DNA from: Salinimicrobium sp035607535
GTDB lineage: Bacteria; Bacteroidota; Bacteroidia; Flavobacteriales; Flavobacteriaceae
Length of the DNA stretch: 64,000 bases
Direction of reading: 5' to 3'
Assembly (NCBI RefSeq): GCF_035607535.1
Contig: NZ_JAYDZX010000014.1
Span: forward strand, 1 to 64,000
The position numbers were made by a program, and so were the translations under genes. Positions within the stretch are counted from its first letter, which is position 1. The number at the start of each line of letters is the position of its first letter. Shown piece after piece: positions 8,191-15,038 of the stretch. Below the pieces are notes generated by a model. The model searched no databases. It had not been told where the DNA came from and saw only the letters and a program-made list of their open reading frames with translations.

Positions 8191-9246
8191 TTAACTTCTG
8201 GACTGCTTTTTCTTTCTTCTGAACATCCTGTTCATCTTACGTCTTCTAACGAATGGCAGCTTTCGTCTTTCCGGAACTCCGTGCTCTTCCACGTAATCCT
8301 CTACCACATTGACCATGCGCAGTGCACTTTGTCCGTCATTGTATGGGTGATATTCTGCAATGATAGTCTGCCGTTGTTCAGCATAAGGATCCTTCCCGAG
8401 ATTCTGCTGAATCTTATCAGATAAAGTTGAGGCTTCAGTTATATTTTCCCAGAGTTTAATTTGGGAATTGCTTCTAAAGGTGATTACCGGCTTATCCAGC
8501 AGAAGAAATTCGTAGACTACAGACGAAGTATCGCTAATTAGCAAATCTGCCATTAGCAGGAACTTCACAATATTTGGTTCCTCCTCAAAAATAACATTTG
8601 ACCTTTCGGCGGCAAACTGCCTGTACTGCTTGATAAGTTCAGGAGACATCAGGTCATGGAACTTGATCAACAACAGGTAGTCTTCATTATCTGCAACTTT
8701 CTTCAGATCCTTCAGCAGGAAAGGCCCCGAAGTAAGGGAAGGGGAGAAGGTGGGTGCGTAAAGCAGGATCTTTTTAGCTGAATGTTGTTTCAGCAGCTCC
8801 TTTTTTTCTTCCCCATATTTATCTCGCTCATTTCCATAGATATCCAGCTTTGGCCATCCTGTTTCAATAACATCAAAGTTTTTATGCCTCCTCTTTAGTC
8901 GCTGGAATCTCCGGGTGAAATAGGGACCTTGCGTAAGGTAAAGGTCAAAGTAATGCCGAATTTTGAAATGACCCTTTTTTTCACCGGCAAGCCCATGAAA
9001 GATCTGCGTTTTAAGCCCGCGGAGGTAATGCGGGACTTCATTTCCCGGGCAAAAAATTACATCGCTTCTATAATTTTCAATCTCTTCTATTTCAAAGGTG
9101 TGAGGTTCGTCCGGAAAAGGGAATTTTCCTCTTAAATTTTCAGTTAGAAACCAGAGATATTCATGCTGCTTGTCCTTAAGCACCTGCATGATAGGCTGCA
9201 TGATCCCGAAGGCATAGGGATATTGACAGAAAAGAATGAATTTCAT
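8191..9246 (-). CDS. CDP-glycerol glycerophosphotransferase-like protein
   Basis: Related to TagB/TagF, which add glycerol-phosphate from CDP-glycerol to a growing polymer. The 351-residue form begins MKFILFCQYPYAFG. It has the GT-B features ILLYAPTF, LLIKFHDLMSP and LLISDTSSVVYEFLLLDKPV, the last being the hallmark donor-site motif. An in-frame start 57 bases upstream exists, but it would overlap the preceding nucleotidyltransferase gene and adds a basic, non-conserved leader. The ATG at 9246 leaves a 2-base gap and is preferred. The C-terminus is very basic (Arg/Lys-rich), possibly for membrane association. Confidence 0.82.
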   Translation of the reverse strand: MKFILFCQYPYAFGIMQPIMQVLKDKQHEYLWFLTENLRGKFPFPDEPHTFEIEEIENYRSDVIFCPGNEVPHYLRGLKTQIFHGLAGEKKGHFKIRHYFDLYLTQGPYFTRRFQRLKRRHKNFDVIETGWPKLDIYGNERDKYGEEKKELLKQHSAKKILLYAPTFSPSLTSGPFLLKDLKKVADNEDYLLLIKFHDLMSPELIKQYRQFAAERSNVIFEEEPNIVKFLLMADLLISDTSSVVYEFLLLDKPVITFRSNSQIKLWENITEASTLSDKIQQNLGKDPYAEQRQTIIAEYHPYNDGQSALRMVNVVEDYVEEHGVPERRKLPFVRRRKMNRMFRRKKKQSRS

Positions 9247-9248
9247 TT

Positions 9249-9929
9249 CTAAAACATTTTGTTTGCGGCGGCGAGATCTTCTTCGAAATCGACTTCCATA
9301 CATCGAAAATCTGAAATGTCAACGGCCTTTATTTTTAAACCATCTTCCTGAATTGCAGTTTCGATGCCCCGTTCAAAGTAATCATTATCTCTGCATTTTT
9401 CAAGATGTTTTAGCAAAACCGGCATATCCCTTTTTGAAATGTAGTTAATGCCTACGGCTTCACCCAATCCCTCCTTTACCTGTTTGGAAAGTTCGTCAAT
9501 AAAGCCATTTTTGAGGGTATATTTAACTTCTTCTTCGGCTACTCTTGAAGTGTTTACCGAAACAAAAGAATTCTCAACTGAAATTTCCTTTTTGAGGACA
9601 GAGAAAAGTTCTGCATCAAAGATCACATCCCCGTTAAGCCAGAGCACATCCTCCTGCTGATATTTCTTCAGGGCTTTCAGTAAACTCTTGGAGGTATTTG
9701 TAGCATCAAAAAATTGGTTGTAGATATAGGTGAGATCGGGAAACCGCTCCATGATAAGATCTTTTTTGAAACCTACAACTACAGTAATATCGTGTACAGA
9801 AAAATGGGTGGAAAGGTTGTCAATTTGCCTCTCCATTATACTTTTTCCTCCTTTTAGAGGGGTAAGTGGTTTTGGGAAAGGATTTCCAAGACGAGAGCCT
9901 ATTCCTGCGGCTAGAATAATGATTTTCAT
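9249..9929 (-). CDS. Sugar/phosphocholine nucleotidyltransferase (LicC-like)
   Basis: A 226-residue nucleotidyltransferase that activates a small phosphorylated compound with CTP or another NTP. The N-terminus MKIIILAAGIGSRLG followed by PFPKPLTPLKGGKS is the NTP-binding signature. VLWLNGDVIFD near residue 97 is the metal-binding segment. The short length and the single-domain form fit phosphocholine or glycerol-phosphate cytidylyltransferases of the LicC type better than glucose-1-phosphate enzymes. In this operon it could supply the CDP-activated group used by the adjacent CDP-glycerol-type transferase. That link is inferred from position. Confidence 0.8.
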   Translation of the reverse strand: MKIIILAAGIGSRLGNPFPKPLTPLKGGKSIMERQIDNLSTHFSVHDITVVVGFKKDLIMERFPDLTYIYNQFFDATNTSKSLLKALKKYQQEDVLWLNGDVIFDAELFSVLKKEISVENSFVSVNTSRVAEEEVKYTLKNGFIDELSKQVKEGLGEAVGINYISKRDMPVLLKHLEKCRDNDYFERGIETAIQEDGLKIKAVDISDFRCMEVDFEEDLAAANKMF

Positions 9930-9933
9930 AGAG

Positions 9934-11019
9934 TTACTTTGTCTCCTGAATTTTCGAATCGACTGTTTCTTTTAAAAAGATATCGAGTTTGGCGAAGATA
10001 AGGTTTGGCTGCAGTAATTCATAAAAAGCAGCTGACTTTTTCCTGATCTCCTTTTTTGAAAGCATTTTTATTTCGGGTTTGAAGTCGCTGATATGTACAG
10101 AGACGTTCTGGTAGGGATCTTCATAAATGCTCCACTCCTCTTTGTCGATTTGCGGTGAAAAGATCGAAAAAGTGGGTATTTCAAGAGCTTTTGCCATATT
10201 AACGGCACCGCCTTCGTTGCCAATGAAGGCATGGCAATTGGCGCAACTGGCAATGTAATCTTCAAGTTTCCTGTTGTAAAGATCCAGGAAGATCTTGGAT
10301 TGGGTGGTGGGAGAACATAAACTGACAATTTCTAAGGCAGCTTTCTCCTGATTGGGTAAGTAATTCAGGAGGATTTGGGGCTCTTTCAAATGCTGTACAA
10401 TTCTGTCTAGAAGAAGGGCCATATAAGCAGGCGGATAGCTTTTCTTTCTTGAGCTTCCTAAAATTCCGCACATAATGAGAGGGCGGCTAAAGTCAACTCC
10501 TCCATTTTTTAACCGCTGCGCGGCTAGTTCTTTTTTATGTTTGTCCAGATAAATTTTTGGCCGTAGATGTGAAGGAAAATCTTCCTGAAACCCCTGCAAA
10601 AACTGCATGCGATTTTCTATAGCCAAACCCGCACAGGAGCGAGGGGTTTTAATGGGATGAAAAGTGCGTGTATAAAAATGTCTCGTGTACCTTTTTTCAT
10701 AACTCAACCTGCATTCTGCTCCCGAGTAAAAGGACATTAAACCGGTGCTTATTTTTGAATATACATCTATAACAGTAGTGTAATTCTGATGCCTTATCGA
10801 CTCGAGAAATTTCGCAAAACTTAATGGATTCAGATTACATCGGGGATCATAGATGATGCATTTGTCAATGTTCGGATTATTTTGAACGACGGGCAAGGTG
10901 TGAGCCTGAAGAAGGTAGTGCAGTTCGGCAGCCGGAAATTTCTTCCGAAGGGCTTCAAAAAGAATAGAGGATGCGAGTACATCCCCTATCATTTTTTGCT
11001 GTATTACGAGTATTTTCAT
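9934..11019 (-). CDS. Glycosyltransferase family 9 (heptosyltransferase-like)
   Basis: A 361-residue GT-B transferase of the ADP-heptose:LPS family. The N-terminal MKILVIQQKMIGDVLASSIL has the conserved glycine-aspartate turn. The C-terminal donor site shows FIGNEGGAVNMAKALEIPTF near residue 275. Family members extend the LPS inner core, although many Bacteroidota homologues have other sugars. It is the first gene of the operon that continues into the nucleotidyltransferase, CDP-glycerol transferase and Stealth genes, with gaps of 4, 2 and 51 bases. Confidence 0.87.
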   Translation of the reverse strand: MKILVIQQKMIGDVLASSILFEALRKKFPAAELHYLLQAHTLPVVQNNPNIDKCIIYDPRCNLNPLSFAKFLESIRHQNYTTVIDVYSKISTGLMSFYSGAECRLSYEKRYTRHFYTRTFHPIKTPRSCAGLAIENRMQFLQGFQEDFPSHLRPKIYLDKHKKELAAQRLKNGGVDFSRPLIMCGILGSSRKKSYPPAYMALLLDRIVQHLKEPQILLNYLPNQEKAALEIVSLCSPTTQSKIFLDLYNRKLEDYIASCANCHAFIGNEGGAVNMAKALEIPTFSIFSPQIDKEEWSIYEDPYQNVSVHISDFKPEIKMLSKKEIRKKSAAFYELLQPNLIFAKLDIFLKETVDSKIQETK

Positions 11020-11060
11020 AGACCCGGCCTGGCCTCCCGAGAGGGAAGAATAATTGATTT

Positions 11061-11876
11061 CTAAACGGCTACGTTGTGCTCTCTCAAAGCGTTGTTTAGA
11101 GAGGTTTTCTTGTCTGTGCTCTCTTTTCTTTTACCAATGATCAATGCACATGGCACCTGGTATTCTCCGGCAGGGAATTTTTTCGTGTAGCTTCCCGGAA
11201 TTACTACCGAACGTGCCGGAACAATTCCCTTCATTTCCACCGGCTCATCTCCCGTAACGTCGATAATCTTAGTTGATCCGGTTAATACCACGTTAGCCCC
11301 AAGAACAGCTTCTTTTTCCACTTTTACACCTTCAACAACGATACTTCTTGAGCCAAGAAAAGCATTGTCCTCAATGATAACAGGTGCAGCCTGTAGAGGT
11401 TCCAACACCCCTCCAATTCCTACTCCGCCGCTCAAATGCACATTTTTTCCAATTTGTGCGCAACTTCCAACAGTAGCCCATGTATCCACCATAGTGCCCT
11501 CGTCAACATAAGCTCCTATATTGACATAGCTGGGCATCATGATCACTCCGCTGGAAATATAGGCTCCGTGTCTGGCTACCGCATTGGGAACTACTCTTAT
11601 CCCTCTGTCTTTGTAACCTTTCTTTAGCGGAATCTTATCGTGGTATTCAAATATCCCGGCCTCCAGGGTCTCCATTTGTTGAATGGGGAAATAAAGAACA
11701 ACCCCTTTCTTTACCCATTCGTTCACCTGCCAACCGTCGACTGTAGGTTCGGCTACGCGAAGCTTTCCGCTGTCAAGCAGGTCGATGACCTCGCGAATGG
11801 CATCTGTAGTTTCAGTTTTATTAAGAAGTTCCCTGTTGTCCCAGGCTTTCTCGATGATCTCTTGAAGATTTTTCAT
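11061..11876 (-). CDS. dapD: 2,3,4,5-tetrahydropyridine-2,6-dicarboxylate N-succinyltransferase
   Basis: Catalyses the succinyl-CoA-dependent step of lysine and diaminopimelate synthesis, supplying peptidoglycan precursors. The 271-residue protein has an N-terminal helical domain and a central left-handed beta helix. Hexapeptide repeats are visible from about residue 100 (GAYISSGVIMMPSYVNIGAY to DNAFLGSRSIVVEGVKV). The length matches the usual 270-275 residues. It lies directly downstream (on the genome) of the polysaccharide operon but is transcribed from its own region. A possible TACCTTCG element is at 11960-11967. Confidence 0.95.
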   Translation of the reverse strand: MKNLQEIIEKAWDNRELLNKTETTDAIREVIDLLDSGKLRVAEPTVDGWQVNEWVKKGVVLYFPIQQMETLEAGIFEYHDKIPLKKGYKDRGIRVVPNAVARHGAYISSGVIMMPSYVNIGAYVDEGTMVDTWATVGSCAQIGKNVHLSGGVGIGGVLEPLQAAPVIIEDNAFLGSRSIVVEGVKVEKEAVLGANVVLTGSTKIIDVTGDEPVEMKGIVPARSVVIPGSYTKKFPAGEYQVPCALIIGKRKESTDKKTSLNNALREHNVAV

Positions 11877-11959
11877 GTAAATAATTTTTCAGTTTCTAAA
11901 GATCTGGTGTGTTCAGATCGTATTTAAAGTCATCTTTTTTGGACAGACTTTCGAAAGCG

Positions 11960-11967
11960 CGAAGGTA
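11960..11967 (-). promoter_or_regulatory. Possible variant -7 element (TACCTTCG) for dapD
   Basis: A one-mismatch version of TAnnTTTG on the minus strand, about 84 bases before the dapD ATG. It would give a leader of about 80 nt. Confidence 0.35.
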
Positions 11968-12026
11968 AAACATTTAGCCGAAATTAGTTGAACCCTTACC
12001 GTTCATGCCTGTGATTGTATGGTTTT

Positions 12027-12055
12027 TTTGGTTCCCGAATTAAGGCGTATCTTTG
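12027..12055 (+). promoter_or_regulatory. Promoter: TTTG, 17-base spacer, TATCTTTG
   Basis: A -33-like TTTG at 12027-12030 and an exact TAnnTTTG at 12048-12055, separated by 17 bases. It lies 10 bases before the ruvX ATG at 12066, which excludes the upstream in-frame TTG at 12015 as a start. Confidence 0.65.
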
Positions 12056-12065
12056 CCGGCAAATT

Positions 12066-12473
12066 ATGGGAAGAATACTGGCATTAGATTACGGCACCAA
12101 ACGCACCGGAATTGCGGTTACCGATGAGCTAAAGATCATAGCATCGGGGCTTACCACAGTTCCCACCGCCGAGCTTTTGCCATTCCTGAAAAAATATTTT
12201 TCTGAAGAGCAGGTGGAACTTGTTTTGTTGGGGGAACCCAAACAAATGGATAACACAGCATCGGGCAGTGAAGTAAATATTCAGGAGTTCCTTAAGAAGT
12301 TCAGTGAAATTTTTCCGGAAATGAAGCTCGAAAGAGTTGACGAACGTTTTACTTCCAAAATGGCATTCCAATCCATGATCGACAGCGGACTCAAAAAAAA
12401 ACAGCGGCAAAACAAAGCCCTTGTTGACGAAATAAGCGCGACGATCATTTTGCAGTCGTACCTTTATAAATGA
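12066..12473 (+). CDS. ruvX: RuvX/YqgF Holliday-junction resolvase-like nuclease
   Basis: A 135-residue RNase H-like protein implicated in 16S pre-rRNA 5' maturation and in Holliday junction processing. MGRILALDYGTKRTGIAVTD carries the first catalytic Asp. VDERFTSKMA holds the second acidic patch and the C-terminal ALVDEISATIIL the last Asp/Glu. The start is set at 12066 because a promoter overlaps the in-frame upstream stretch. The stop codon is directly followed by heptanucleotide repeats and then by the four-helix-bundle gene. Confidence 0.9.
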   Translation: MGRILALDYGTKRTGIAVTDELKIIASGLTTVPTAELLPFLKKYFSEEQVELVLLGEPKQMDNTASGSEVNIQEFLKKFSEIFPEMKLERVDERFTSKMAFQSMIDSGLKKKQRQNKALVDEISATIILQSYLYK

Positions 12474-12501
12474 TTAAGGGCTAAGGATTAAGGAATAACA
12501 A
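12474..12501 (+). repeat. Heptad repeats, left flank of four-helix-bundle gene
   Basis: Immediately after the ruvX stop: TTAAGGG, CTAAGGA, TTAAGGA, then ATAACAA. The period is exactly 7. Its TTAAGG core reappears in opposite orientation on the other side of the next gene, so the gene is bracketed by inverted heptads. Confidence 0.8.
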
Positions 12502-12532
12502 AAAAACAGAGAGGAAGGCAATATTTCGGAAA

Positions 12533-12916
12533 ATGGAAAGAGATCTGAAGAAACGTTCAAACAAATTTGCCCACAACTGTGTAAAGCTGGCACTGTCTCT
12601 TCCAAAAGGAGTTCTCGAATGGCATGTGCAGAAACAGTTAATTAGAGCTTGCACTTCTGTAGCTGCAAATTACAGGGCAGCAAATTTGGGGCAGACAAAA
12701 AGAGGATTTATATCAAAACTGAGCATAGTTATTGAAGAAGCTGACGAATGTATATTTTGGATAGAATTTCTTGAGGAAGAAAATATTCTGAAGAAGGGAT
12801 GTTATGAAGAGGTTCTTTCTGAAGCTAGGGAGTTGACTTCCATTTTTGTTGCTTCGAGAAGAACTGCTCAAAGATCCTTGGACAGATTATCTGATGGAGA
12901 TAAGAACGAGACGTGA
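12533..12916 (+). CDS. Four-helix bundle protein (S23/bAvd-like family)
   Basis: A 127-residue all-helical protein of the family first described inside 23S rRNA intervening sequences and later as the Avd accessory protein of diversity-generating retroelements. Family features seen are RSNKFAHNCVKLALSLPKGV, the WHVQKQLIRACTSVAANYRA segment in the second helix and the acidic IEEADECIFWIEFLEE stretch in the third. Most chromosomal copies are solitary and of unknown function. No reverse transcriptase or variable repeat is nearby. It sits between ruvX and def, two genes often neighbouring in flavobacteria, and is bracketed by inverted heptad repeats, suggesting insertion as a unit. Confidence 0.85.
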   Translation: MERDLKKRSNKFAHNCVKLALSLPKGVLEWHVQKQLIRACTSVAANYRAANLGQTKRGFISKLSIVIEEADECIFWIEFLEEENILKKGCYEEVLSEARELTSIFVASRRTAQRSLDRLSDGDKNET

Positions 12917-12929
12917 AATCGCCTCAGAG

Positions 12930-12964
12930 ATTAAACATTAGACCTTAAACCTTAAACATTGAAT
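12930..12964 (-). repeat. Heptad repeats, right flank of four-helix-bundle gene
   Basis: Five period-7 units (on the plus strand ATTAAAC, ATTAGAC, CTTAAAC, CTTAAAC, ATTGAAT) that end at the base before the def ATG. Read on the minus strand they contain TTTAAGG, matching the left flank in inverted orientation. Confidence 0.85.
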
Positions 12965-13555
12965 ATGGTTTTACCAATAACCGCCTACGGAGATCCGGTA
13001 TTAAGAAAGAAAGCGAAAGACATTTCGGAAGATTATCCGAACCTGAAAGAATTGATTGAGAATATGTGGGAGACCATGTATGGCGCTTATGGAGTCGGGC
13101 TCGCGGCACCACAGGTGGGATTACCTATAAGGATCTTTCTGGTAGACACTTCGCCATTTGCGGAAGATGAAGAACTTTCAGAAGAAGAGAAAAAAGAACT
13201 GGCAGGTCTTAAGAAAGTTTTCATTAATGCTGAGATCGTGGAAGAATCAGGTGACGAATGGGCTTTTAATGAAGGCTGTTTAAGCATTCCCGATATTCGG
13301 GAAGATGTTTTCAGAAAGCCCGAGATCAGGATCGAATATTACGACGAGGATTTCAACAAGCACGTTGAGGAATACAAAGGAATTGCAGCTCGTGTAATTC
13401 AGCATGAATATGACCATATTGAGGGAATACTCTTTACCGATAAGCTGAGTAGCCTTAAGAAGAGGTTGATCAAGGGAAAGCTCTCCAACATTTCAAAAGG
13501 GAAGATCCAGGTAGATTACCGCATGAAGTTTCCCGAACTTAAAAAAGGCCGTTAA
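12965..13555 (+). CDS. def: Peptide deformylase
   Basis: Removes the N-formyl group from nascent proteins using a metal ion. All three motifs are intact: GVGLAAPQVG (about 42-51), EGCLSIP (about 99-105) and QHEYDH (about 141-146), with the Cys and two His ligands present. The length is 196 residues from the ATG at 12965. An in-frame TTG six bases upstream is part of the heptad array and is not favoured. No clear promoter lies between the four-helix-bundle gene and def, so transcription may come from the ruvX promoter through the insertion. Confidence 0.95.
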   Translation: MVLPITAYGDPVLRKKAKDISEDYPNLKELIENMWETMYGAYGVGLAAPQVGLPIRIFLVDTSPFAEDEELSEEEKKELAGLKKVFINAEIVEESGDEWAFNEGCLSIPDIREDVFRKPEIRIEYYDEDFNKHVEEYKGIAARVIQHEYDHIEGILFTDKLSSLKKRLIKGKLSNISKGKIQVDYRMKFPELKKGR

Positions 13556-13611
13556 TTAGTTTTGTTTTCTAGGCAGGAGGTAAGATATTTGCCTTCCAAA
13601 ATTTAAAAAAT

Positions 13612-14073
13612 ATGAAGTTAGATAAAGTGTTGTCCATCTCCGGTAAACCGGGATTGTATGAACTTAAAGCCCAAACCCGCGGAGGTTTTGTTGCTGAATC
13701 TATGTTAGATGGAAAAAAGATCTCTGTGAACATGCGTCACAATGTGAGCCTGCTTAGCGAGATCGCTATATATACTTATACCGAAGAAGTTCCTTTGCGG
13801 GAGGTTTTTCAGAAGATCTACGAAAAAGAGAATGGAGGAGAAGCCATCAGCCATAAAGAATCCAAAGCAAAACTGGAAGAATACTTCAGCGAAGTATTGC
13901 CAGATTATGATGAGGATCGCGTATATGTAAGCGACATCAAAAAGATCATCCAGTGGTATAACCTGCTGGTGAGCAAAGGCTACACCGATTTTAGCAAGGG
14001 AGATGAAAAACCTTCTGAAGAAACTGCGGAAGTCGAAAAGACTCCGAAAGAAACCGGCGGCGAAGAAGAATAG
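13612..14073 (+). CDS. DUF5606 domain protein
   Basis: A 153-residue cytoplasmic protein with the Bacteroidota-specific DUF5606 domain in residues 1-115 (MKLDKVLSISGKPGLYELKA at the start). It is followed by an acidic, low-complexity tail rich in Glu, Lys and Thr. Function is unknown. It sits between def and mazG in what appears to be a conserved translation and housekeeping cluster. The stop is followed by a short copy of the recurrent TCAAAAATGAC motif and a strong terminator. Confidence 0.8.
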   Translation: MKLDKVLSISGKPGLYELKAQTRGGFVAESMLDGKKISVNMRHNVSLLSEIAIYTYTEEVPLREVFQKIYEKENGGEAISHKESKAKLEEYFSEVLPDYDEDRVYVSDIKKIIQWYNLLVSKGYTDFSKGDEKPSEETAEVEKTPKETGGEEE

Positions 14074-14088
14074 CCTCTCAAAAATGAC

Positions 14089-14118
14089 AAAAAACCAACT
14101 GATTTCAGTTGGTTTTTT
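14089..14118 (+). terminator. Intrinsic terminator after the DUF5606 gene
   Basis: Inverted repeat AAAAACCAACTGA / TCAGTTGGTTTTT with a 2-base loop, ending in a T-run. It is preceded at 14078-14090 by TCAAAAATGACAA, a half-copy of the recurrent near-palindrome described in the findings. Confidence 0.85.
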
Positions 14119-14158
14119 GTTTCCGTAAAACCTAACTTACCTCCTTCAACCAAAGCAT

Positions 14159-14932
14159 ATGAATTCACGACAAGAACAGCTCAAAGCCTTTGACCGTTTA
14201 CTAACCATTATGGATGAACTGCGGGAGCAGTGTCCATGGGATCGAAAACAAACATTGGAAAGTCTGCGGCATCTCACCATTGAGGAAACCTATGAACTCG
14301 GCGATGCTATTCTGGATCATGACCTGCAGGAGGTAAAGAAGGAACTGGGAGACCTTTTACTGCACATTGTTTTCTATGCGAAGATAGGGAGCGAGACCAA
14401 AGATTTTGACATTGCCGATGTCGCCAATGGGATCTGCGAAAAATTGATCAGCCGTCATCCACATATCTACAGCGATACCAAAGTTAATAATGAAGAGGAT
14501 GTAAAGCGAAACTGGGAGCAGCTTAAGCTAAAAGAGGGTAAAAAGAGTGTTCTGGAAGGAGTGCCTGCCTCTTTGCCGGCCCTGGTGAAAGCAAGCCGGA
14601 TCCAAGATAAAGTCGCCGGCGTGGGATTTGACTGGGAAGAGCCACAACAGGTATTTGAAAAGTTAAAAGAAGAACTGGAGGAGCTGCAGCATGAGGTGGA
14701 AAGCCATAATCAACAGCAAATAGAAGAGGAATTTGGGGATGTATTGTTCAGTATGATCAACTACGCCCGGTTCCTGAAAGTAAATCCCGAAGATGCCCTG
14801 GAACGGACCAATAAAAAATTCATCAAGAGATTTCAATACCTGGAAGGCAAGGCAAAAGAGCAGAAAAAAAGCCTAAAAGACATGACGCTGGCCGAAATGG
14901 ATGTTTATTGGGAAGAAGCCAAGAAGATTTAG
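14159..14932 (+). CDS. mazG: Nucleoside triphosphate pyrophosphohydrolase MazG
   Basis: Hydrolyses (d)NTPs to NMPs and PPi, a house-cleaning role, and can influence ppGpp signalling. The 257-residue protein has two tandem MazG domains. The N-terminal one has CPWDRKQTLESLRHLTIEE and KKELGDLLLH. The C-terminal one has EELEELQHEVE and EEFGDVLFSMINYARFL. Each shows the EExxE-12-28-ExxD metal-binding pattern. The length matches the E. coli type (about 260). It ends at a region of heptads and a bidirectional terminator. Confidence 0.93.
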   Translation: MNSRQEQLKAFDRLLTIMDELREQCPWDRKQTLESLRHLTIEETYELGDAILDHDLQEVKKELGDLLLHIVFYAKIGSETKDFDIADVANGICEKLISRHPHIYSDTKVNNEEDVKRNWEQLKLKEGKKSVLEGVPASLPALVKASRIQDKVAGVGFDWEEPQQVFEKLKEELEELQHEVESHNQQQIEEEFGDVLFSMINYARFLKVNPEDALERTNKKFIKRFQYLEGKAKEQKKSLKDMTLAEMDVYWEEAKKI

Positions 14933-14933
14933 A

Positions 14934-14975
14934 TCGCTTTCGCATTTAGAACCAGAAACGGGGAACCCGGAAATA
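14934..14975. repeat. Degenerate heptad array after mazG
   Basis: Directly behind the mazG stop, period-7 units such as AGAACCA, GAAACGG, GGAACCC and GGAAATA can be read. The sequence is diverged between units but the 7-base phase holds for about six units. Confidence 0.55.
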
Positions 14976-14978
14976 CAA

Positions 14979-15022
14979 TAAAAACGCCCTCCAAAAAAAG
15001 CATTTTTGAAGGGCGTTTTTAT
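14979..15022. terminator. Bidirectional terminator between mazG and DUF349 gene
   Basis: Stem AAAAACGCCCT / AGGGCGTTTTT with A- and T-runs on both sides, placed between two convergent genes. The loop contains CCAAAAAAAGCATTTTTGA, a relative of the recurrent near-palindrome. Confidence 0.88.
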
Positions 15023-15038
15023 TTCAGTCCTGGTTTTT

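Noticed and set aside
12015..12065. Upstream TTG start for ruvX
   Set aside because: The promoter at 12027-12055 lies inside it; the conserved N-terminus begins at 12066.
12533..12916. A diversity-generating retroelement at the four-helix-bundle gene
   Set aside because: No reverse transcriptase, template repeat or variable-repeat target gene is present nearby.
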